Source: a virus. Taken from it: a stretch of 36,314 nucleotides of DNA. Position numbers and translations under genes: made by a program. Shown here piece by piece: positions 32,016 to 36,314 of this stretch; positions within the stretch are counted from its first letter, which is position 1; each line of letters opens with the position of its first letter. Where the stretch lies: positions 1-36,314 of the IMG/VR virus record IMGVR_UViG_3300017708_000104. The stretch is one strand, 5' to 3'. The notes beneath the pieces were generated by a model that saw only the letters and a list, made by a program, of their open reading frames with translations, had not been told where the DNA came from and ran no database searches.

Positions 32016-32264
32016 ATGTCAGACGCAGTAGAAAATCAAGCAGCAGAGCCTGTACAACTCTCGCTAGCGGATATCCAAACTTTCGTATCAATAATTGATA
32101 TTTGTTCGAAAAGAGGAGCATTCGAAGGCGCAGAGCTTGAAGCTATTGGTGCACTAAGAGGTAAAACTGTTAAGTTCCTCGAAGCGAGCCAACCAACACC
32201 TGAAGAAGGTGAACCAGTTCAACAGGAAATGGATGTTGAACCAGCTGAAGCAGACGAAAGCTAA
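32016..32264 (+). CDS. Conserved small acidic protein, unknown
   Basis: 82 residues from ATG 32016, chosen over an upstream TTG at 31998 because AAGGAG (32003-32008) is well spaced for it. The centre LSLADIQTFVSIIDICSKRG, then FEGAELEAIGALRGKTVKFL, looks like a compact helical domain; the tail is acidic and Pro/Glu-rich. Proteins with this D-I-Q...IID...RGAF pattern occur in marine T4-like phages, with no known function that I can name. The gene has a late promoter and a structured leader although it lies in the replication cluster. Confidence 0.65.
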   Translation: MSDAVENQAAEPVQLSLADIQTFVSIIDICSKRGAFEGAELEAIGALRGKTVKFLEASQPTPEEGEPVQQEMDVEPAEADES

Positions 32265-32283
32265 GCTTGACAAAAAACCTATT

Positions 32284-32303
32284 GCGGGAGGGTCAAATCC
32301 CGC
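32284..32303 (+). other. Intergenic hairpin
   Basis: GCGGGA and TCCCGC form a 6-bp perfect stem with an 8-base loop (GGGTCAAA) in the 61-base gap. No U-tract follows, so processing or partial attenuation is more likely than full termination. Confidence 0.5.
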
Positions 32304-32325
32304 TAACCTTAATTAGGATTATATA

Positions 32326-32583
32326 ATGGATAAAAATGAAAAAGAAAAGCTAATGAAGGCTTTAAAGAATGGTACCGTTCAGGTTACCTTTCAAAAGGTT
32401 AACTCAGATGAAATAAGAGTTATGCCTTGTACTCTTAACCCACTCGTACTCGAAGCACATAATGTAAAAATGGGGATCGGTAATATTACCGGTGAATCAG
32501 ATCACTTTGCTGCTTGGGCCCTAGATAAAGAAGCCTGGAGAAGTTTTAGGCTTGATACAGTTCTTGGTTGGGAGGTACTTTAA
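32326..32583 (+). CDS. Small SH3/WYL_2-like protein (formerly DUF2693 type)
   Basis: 85 residues. EKLMKALKNGTVQVTFQKVN, then DEIRVMPCTLNP, follows the pattern of the small family in which a short helix is followed by VTFxKxDGxxRxMxCTL strands, common in T4-like phages near replication genes. The C-terminal part AAWALDKEAWRSFRLDTVLG ends with strand-forming residues. Biochemical role unknown. Its stop overlaps the gp44 ATG (TAATG), and the gp44 ribosome site lies inside it, so the two are coupled. Confidence 0.65.
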   Translation: MDKNEKEKLMKALKNGTVQVTFQKVNSDEIRVMPCTLNPLVLEAHNVKMGIGNITGESDHFAAWALDKEAWRSFRLDTVLGWEVL

Positions 32584-33518
32584 TGAATGAATTCTTATGG
32601 GTCGAGAAATATCGACCAAATGTTATTGCAGATGTAATACTGCCTTCCCATATAAAAGCTACATTTGAGGATATTGTTAACGGAGGTGAACTACACAATA
32701 TGCTCTTAACCGGAACAGCCGGTCTGGGAAAAACAACTGTAGCAAAGGCACTCTGTAATGAATTAGATTTAGATTACCTATTGATTAATGGATCAGAAGA
32801 AGGTAATATAGACACACTTAGAAATAAAATTAAACAGTTCGCAAGTACTGTTTCGCTCTCGGGTGGATACAAGGTGGTGATTTTAGATGAAGCAGATTAT
32901 CTAAACCCCCAGTCCACCCAACCTGCTCTTAGGGGTTTCATCGAGGAATTCTCAGGAAACTGCAGGTTTATTCTTACTTGTAATTTTAAAAATAGAATTA
33001 TAGAACCACTACACTCCAGGTGTTCGGTTATAGAATTCAATATAGCTAAAAAGGATATGCCTCCTCTACTTTCTGACTTTATGAAAAGAGTAGAATATAT
33101 TCTAAAAGCTGAAGGTATCAAGTACGATCCTCAGGTAATTGCCGATCTTATTATGAAACATATGCCAGATTGGCGTAGAGTTCTGAATGAATTACAAAGA
33201 TATAGTACCAGCGGAAACATAGATACAGGCATACTAGTAAGCGTTAGCGAGACTTCTATCAATGATCTAATGCTTCATATTAAACACAAAGACTTTAAAC
33301 GTATGAGACAATGGGTAGCTGATAATATGGATACGGAACCAGCTTCTATATTTAGAAAGATATACGATAACATGTATGAATATATTGACCCAAAAAGCAT
33401 ACCTCAGTTAGTTCTTATATTAGCTGATTATCAATACAAGAATGCATTTGTGGCAGACCACGAACTTAATCTTGTAGCTTGTTTAACCGAAATAATGGCA
33501 GGAATAGAAATCAAATGA
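32583..33518 (+). CDS. 44: Clamp loader ATPase subunit gp44-like
   Basis: 311 residues from ATG 32583 (T4 gp44 319); a start at 32568 is rejected because GGGAGGT (32569-32576 region) is the ribosome site for 32583. Motifs: LWVEKYRPNVIADVI, Walker A GTAGLGKT (44-51), Walker B VVILDEAD, and HSRCSVIEF with the SRC arginine finger. These mark the RFC/DnaX-like AAA+ loader. With gp62 it opens the gp45 ring at primer-template junctions. The stop overlaps the next small gene (ATGA). Confidence 0.96.
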   Translation: MNEFLWVEKYRPNVIADVILPSHIKATFEDIVNGGELHNMLLTGTAGLGKTTVAKALCNELDLDYLLINGSEEGNIDTLRNKIKQFASTVSLSGGYKVVILDEADYLNPQSTQPALRGFIEEFSGNCRFILTCNFKNRIIEPLHSRCSVIEFNIAKKDMPPLLSDFMKRVEYILKAEGIKYDPQVIADLIMKHMPDWRRVLNELQRYSTSGNIDTGILVSVSETSINDLMLHIKHKDFKRMRQWVADNMDTEPASIFRKIYDNMYEYIDPKSIPQLVLILADYQYKNAFVADHELNLVACLTEIMAGIEIK

Positions 33519-33691
33519 TGTCAAAAGATATACAAATAAAAGTATTACAAGATAATGTTTTAGAGCTTCAAGGACAATTAGCTGAAGCCCAAAAAAGAAT
33601 AAAAGAGCTAAATGAAGTAGTTGATGAAGGATATGAAACACTTAAAAAGTATCAAGCCAAGTTAAGTTATTATAAAAATGAATCCATTTGA
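33515..33691 (+). CDS. Small coiled-coil protein between gp44 and gp62
   Basis: 58 residues from ATG 33515, overlapping the gp44 stop (ATGA). A longer upstream reading inside gp44 is rejected. The sequence KVLQDNVLELQGQLAEAQKR, then IKELNEVVDEGYETLKKYQ, has regular heptad leucines and is a coiled coil over most of its length. Its end overlaps the gp62 start by 14 bases. Function unknown; the tight coupling to both loader subunits suggests it acts in or near the replisome or simply keeps translation coupled. Confidence 0.65.
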   Translation: MMSKDIQIKVLQDNVLELQGQLAEAQKRIKELNEVVDEGYETLKKYQAKLSYYKNESI

Positions 33692-34058
33692 TTTTATAAA
33701 CGCAATTAACTTTACTAAGAAGAATCTAATAGTAGACGAAGAAACAGAGAAAGCATATCAACCCTTTCTAGTAAATAGGACATTATCCCATTTTAGAGAT
33801 ACAGTTCTATATGCGAATGAAATGAACATAAATCACCACCTAGATAGCGCGCTTCAGAATCAATTTTATATAAATATAATAAGAAAGAAAAAAAGATTTT
33901 CTAAATGGGTTAAACCATCGGAAGTCGAAAGTTTGGAAGTGATTAAAGAAAATTATGGATATAGTAATGAAAAAGCAAAATCAGTATTATCCCTCCTCAC
34001 TCCGGACCAGATTGAACAATTGAAACATAGGATTTATAAAGGTGGAAAAAGAAAATAA
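33678..34058 (+). CDS. 62: Clamp loader small subunit gp62-like
   Basis: 126 residues, shorter than T4 gp62 (187). FDFINAINFTKKNLIVDEET, then YQPFLVNRTLSHFRDTVLYA, NEMN, FYINIIRKKKRFSKWVKPSE and the C-terminal LTPDQIEQLKHRIYKGGKRK resemble the gp62 family of T4-like phages. It is the non-ATPase subunit (one per loader) that completes the gp44 ring. Position between gp44 and regA agrees with T4 gene order. The shorter length is usual outside the T-even group. Confidence 0.88.
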   Translation: MNPFDFINAINFTKKNLIVDEETEKAYQPFLVNRTLSHFRDTVLYANEMNINHHLDSALQNQFYINIIRKKKRFSKWVKPSEVESLEVIKENYGYSNEKAKSVLSLLTPDQIEQLKHRIYKGGKRK

Positions 34059-34467
34059 TGAAATAAAAGAATGGGTTCCGGCAGATATGCTAGAAGTCAC
34101 TCTTAACGAACCAGATGACTTTCTCAAGATAAGAGAAACACTCACCCGTATTGGGGTTGCATCACGCAAAGATCAAAAACTATATCAGTCTTGCCATATA
34201 TTACATAAGCAAGGCAGATACTTCATCGTACATTTTAAAGAATTATTCTTATTGGATGGTAAGCCATCTAATTTAATAGAGAATGATATACAACGTAGGA
34301 ATACAATTGCTACTTTGTTATCTGATTGGGGATTGGTTACAATGTTAAAACCTTCCCAAGCAGCAGACACAGCGCCTCTCAGGCAAATAAAGGTAATACC
34401 TTTTAAAGAGAAATCTCAGTGGGAGCTATGTCCGAAGTATAATATTGGAAATACTAAACAGGATTAA
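34042..34467 (+). CDS. regA: Translational repressor RegA-like
   Basis: 141 residues from GTG 34042; from ATG 34087 the product would be 126 residues, whose first residues align with the T4 start (MLEVTLNEPDDFLKIRETLT against T4 MIEITLKKPEDF). T4 RegA is 122. Other matches are RIGVASRKDQKLYQSCHILH, YFIVHFKELFLLDGK, RRNTIATLLSDWGL and the end WELCPKYNIGN. RegA binds start regions of early mRNAs, such as clamp and loader genes, and blocks their translation. I keep the GTG start because AGGA is well spaced, but either is possible. It overlaps gp62 by 17 bases. Confidence 0.95.
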   Translation: MEKENNEIKEWVPADMLEVTLNEPDDFLKIRETLTRIGVASRKDQKLYQSCHILHKQGRYFIVHFKELFLLDGKPSNLIENDIQRRNTIATLLSDWGLVTMLKPSQAADTAPLRQIKVIPFKEKSQWELCPKYNIGNTKQD

Positions 34468-34581
34468 AAAGATAATTTAATTACTTTATTGATTCGACCG
34501 GATTTCATTAGTTTGTGGAATTTTTTAAATAGTCTTTTCATATAATATACTATTATTTATACGATCTAAATAAATTGTTCG

Positions 34582-34589
34582 TATAAATA
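34582..34589 (+). promoter_or_regulatory. T4-type late promoter (hsp20)
   Basis: Exact TATAAATA in the 185-base gap between regA and hsp20, 63 bases before the ATG. The upstream part of the gap is AT-rich and shows no gene. Confidence 0.68.
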
Positions 34590-34596
34590 TAATCGA

Positions 34597-34620
34597 AGAA
34601 TGCGGTATTGGACCGGTTCT
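34597..34620 (+). other. Hairpin at the 5' end of the hsp20 leader
   Basis: AGAA-TG-CGGT, loop ATTGG, ACCG-G-TTCT: two short stems with a small internal loop, directly at the predicted late transcript start. The ribosome site AGGAGG lies further downstream. Confidence 0.45.
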
Positions 34621-34652
34621 CATAACCTTGCTATATATAGGAGGAAAACATT

Positions 34653-35108
34653 ATGGTAAGAAGTAACTTGAACGTACCACGTTCACTATTCGTCGGTTTT
34701 GACGGGTTGTTTGAAGACTTAGAAAGGATTCATAACTCTGCTAGAACTGGAACTGATAACTACCCACCACACAATATTGTTAGAGTAGATGAAGAAAATT
34801 TCATCATAGAACTAGCTGTGGCAGGATTCGGTATGGATAATCTCGACGTAGAGGTTAAAGATGGAATTCTAAAAGTGTCGGGTAAAACAGATGATGTTGA
34901 ACGTGATTATGCGTATAAAGGTATCTCATCCCGCAAATTTGAGAAGAGCTTCCGACTCTCTGAATTTGTCGTAATAGATGGGGCTGATCTGAAGGATGGA
35001 ATTCTCGTGGTGAATGCCAGAGTAGAAATCCCAGAAGAACAGCGTCCGAGGAAGATCAACATAGGGTCTACTGGGACATCAAAGAAGAAAGAATTTATTC
35101 AAGAATAG
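34653..35108 (+). CDS. hsp20: Small heat shock protein Hsp20-like
   Basis: 151 residues. An alpha-crystallin domain spans about 37-130: PPHNIVRVDEENFIIELAVAG, VEVKDGILKVSGKTDD, RKFEKSFRLSEFVVIDGADL, KDGILVVNARVEIPEEQRPR. The order and the EIPEE-R-RKI ending are as in IbpA-type chaperones; an I-x-I-like KINIGS tail follows. Hsp20 holds unfolding proteins and is a frequent gene of T4-like marine phages, placed near the replication or head genes. The late promoter and strong AGGAGG suggest heavy late expression, perhaps to support virion protein folding. Confidence 0.93.
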   Translation: MVRSNLNVPRSLFVGFDGLFEDLERIHNSARTGTDNYPPHNIVRVDEENFIIELAVAGFGMDNLDVEVKDGILKVSGKTDDVERDYAYKGISSRKFEKSFRLSEFVVIDGADLKDGILVVNARVEIPEEQRPRKINIGSTGTSKKKEFIQE

Positions 35109-35164
35109 ATTCTCAATTAGCGAAACCTGGTAGGTTGTAATAATCAATTTACCGGAGATTAATC

Positions 35165-35305
35165 ATGACACAATTAAAAGCTTACATGGCTGATAATCAT
35201 GATATCGTTAAGGCCTTAAAAGATATGTTTATAACAACAATAGTAGCAGCAGCATGCGTAGGCATAGGACCGTTACTAATTTGGTTAAGCGTTATATCTG
35301 TTTAA
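35165..35305 (+). CDS. Small single-pass membrane protein
   Basis: 46 residues. MTQLKAYMADNHDIVKALKD is a polar N-terminal helix, then residues about 21-45 (MFITTIVAAACVGIGPLLIW and following) form one membrane helix reaching almost to the C-terminus. The ATG has a good ribosome site (CCGGAGA). It lies between hsp20 and gp43. Small membrane proteins of this kind can be holins, antiholins or superinfection-exclusion factors, but nothing in the sequence decides. Confidence 0.6.
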   Translation: MTQLKAYMADNHDIVKALKDMFITTIVAAACVGIGPLLIWLSVISV

Positions 35306-35329
35306 GTCCAAAGTGATACAAAACTCATG

Positions 35330-35354
35330 CGGGGGGTAGGAAACTACCCCACCG
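35330..35354 (+). other. Strong GNRA-loop hairpin
   Basis: CGGGGGGTAG, loop GAAA, CTACCCC(A)CCG: a 10-bp stem with one A bulge and a GNRA tetraloop, between the small membrane gene and P6. No U-tract follows; probably a 3' stabiliser or processing end for the hsp20 transcript. Confidence 0.65.
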
Positions 35355-35374
35355 TTCCTGACTGAAAAAAAAGG

Positions 35375-35403
35375 TTTACAAACCTTCTAAATTATGGTAT
35401 AAT
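35375..35403 (+). promoter_or_regulatory. Sigma70-type promoter P6 (gp43)
   Basis: TTTACA at 35375-35380, 17 bp, GG-extended TATAAT at 35398-35403. The gp43 ATG is only nine bases after the -10 box. Confidence 0.85.
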
Positions 35404-35412
35404 ATACTCACT

Positions 35413-36314
35413 ATGCAATTTTATACAAACATCTCTCGCTACGGCAATATGCTCCTATATCGTGGCATAGAAAACGGCAAGAGAGTTCAAAAGAAAATAA
35501 AATACAAGCCCACATTATTCGTGGCAACCACCAAAGCAACGCAATGGAAATCCCTAGATGGATATGCAGTTGCTCCCGTACAATTCGAATCTATGCGAGA
35601 TGCTAAAGATTGGGTAAAAGAAAACCAGCACGTAGCGGGCAGAAAGATCTTTGGTAATACCAGACATACTGCAGCTCTTGTTAACGATCTATTCCCCGGC
35701 ACTATAGAATTTGATAGATCTAAAATCAACGTAACCACCATCGATATTGAAGTCCAATCCGACGATGGTTTCCCAGAGCCAAAAGAAGCTGCTAGAACCG
35801 TAACTGCTATTTGTCTTAAAAATAATATCGACAATACATACTATGTTTGGGGCTTAGGTGATTACGATGTAGATAAATCTATTATGAAAACCAATCGTGT
35901 GGTTTACAAAAAATGTGCAGACGAAAAAGAACTGCTTATAGATTTTATTAACCACTGGGCTACACCCTCTCACACACCCGATGTTATTACTGGCTGGAAC
36001 TCTAAGTTCTTCGATATACCTTATCTTGTAAATAGAATTCTAAGAGTATTTGGCCCAGATCTTGGCGGGGCAAACGTCAAAAAACTATCTCCATGGGGCA
36101 TGGTCGACGAAAGAGAAGTTAGAATTGGTTACAAATCTCAAAACAAAAATCAGACCTATGACTTCCACGGTATATCCCAAATGGATTATATGGAAGTATT
36201 CAAAAAGTTTGGCTATGCTTATGGTCAGCAAGAATCATATTCACTAAACAATATTGCTCACGTAGTACTTGGCGAGGCTAAACTATCCTACGAAGAACAT
36301 GGTTCACTATTCGA
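35413..36314 (+). CDS. 43: DNA polymerase gp43-like, 3' partial
   Basis: The frame is open from ATG 35413 to the end of the window, giving the first 300 residues of a protein that is about 800 to 900 residues in this family. The beginning MQFYTNISRYGNMLLYRGIE, then KPTLFV, is the family B phage polymerase N-terminal domain. Exonuclease motif I is TTIDIEVQS and motif II ITGWNSKFFDIPYL; both are intact, so proofreading is expected. Promoter P6 lies so close that the transcript would start a few bases before the AUG, and no Shine-Dalgarno is visible. The polymerase domain lies beyond the window. Confidence 0.93.
   Translation, partial: MQFYTNISRYGNMLLYRGIENGKRVQKKIKYKPTLFVATTKATQWKSLDGYAVAPVQFESMRDAKDWVKENQHVAGRKIFGNTRHTAALVNDLFPGTIEFDRSKINVTTIDIEVQSDDGFPEPKEAARTVTAICLKNNIDNTYYVWGLGDYDVDKSIMKTNRVVYKKCADEKELLIDFINHWATPSHTPDVITGWNSKFFDIPYLVNRILRVFGPDLGGANVKKLSPWGMVDEREVRIGYKSQNKNQTYDFHGISQMDYMEVFKKFGYAYGQQESYSLNNIAHVVLGEAKLSYEEHGSLF

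Noticed and set aside
32284-32303. tRNA-like T-arm (GGGTCAAATCCC)
   Set aside because: The loop is not a proper seven-base T-loop, and no anticodon arm, D-arm or acceptor stem can be drawn around it. No tRNA gene was recognised anywhere in the window.
1-36314. CRISPR arrays, insertion sequences, integrase or attachment sites
   Set aside because: No regularly spaced repeats, transposase motifs or integrase genes were seen; the fibre repeats are protein modules, not CRISPR-like repeats.

Overview
The window is a contiguous piece of the structural and replication core of a T4-like myovirus (Caudoviricetes). Nearly every gene is on the + strand, genes are tightly packed with many ATGA or TAATG overlaps, and T4 homologues appear in recognisable order. 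The DNA is strongly AT-rich. The fibre proteins carry repeated GNVGIGT modules, and gp13 to gp15 have repeat insertions of the kind seen in marine T4-like phages. hsp20, a CobS-like ATPase and a VWA peptidase are also present, as in marine T4-like phages. No photosynthesis genes are visible. A marine phage of an AT-rich heterotroph (for example a SAR11-type alphaproteobacterium) is a reasonable guess, but the host is not proven by this sequence.

Layout. 1-4645: three fibre-like proteins (the first cut by the window edge) and one small unknown. 4689-13879: neck and tail genes gp13, gp14, gp15, terminase gp16 and gp17, an unusual ATP-grasp/aspartic-protease fusion (RimK-RimB type), sheath gp18 and tube gp19. 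13958-18923: head genes gp20 portal, a 57-residue core protein, gp21 protease, gp22 scaffold and gp23 capsid, closed by a UUCG-loop terminator. 19013-19564: a second tube-like structural protein. 19613-26651: recombination and late-transcription genes uvsY, a capsule-type glycosyltransferase, uvsW, a small unknown, gp55 late sigma, gp47 and gp46 (Mre11/Rad50-like) with two small proteins. 26847-31170: a VWA protein with a zinc-protease motif, a MoxR/CobS-like AAA+ ATPase, a DUF3310-type protein and a membrane-anchored SleB-like hydrolase. 31233-36314: replication genes gp45 clamp, gp44 and gp62 clamp loader, regA, then hsp20, a small membrane protein and the first 300 codons of DNA polymerase gp43. 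No gene-free stretch exceeds about 200 bases.

Two promoter classes organise the map. Seven intergenic exact matches to the T4 late box TATAAATA precede gp13, gp18, gp20, the core protein, the tube-like protein, an 82-residue unknown and hsp20. These fit recognition by the gp55 sigma with the gp45 clamp, both encoded here. Six sigma70-type promoters share TTTAC(A/T) (TATACA in one), exactly 17 bp, a GG extension and TATAAT. They drive uvsY, gp55, the VWA protein, the AAA+ protein, gp45 and gp43. In three cases the start codon lies at or within a few bases of the predicted transcription start, suggesting leaderless or nearly leaderless mRNAs.

The most unusual items are the RimK-RimB fusion inside the tail operon, a cupredoxin-like domain with an apparently complete type-1 copper ligand set on gp15, the MoxR/VWA-metalloprotease pair, and GC-rich inverted-repeat islands inside gp16, gp20 and uvsW.
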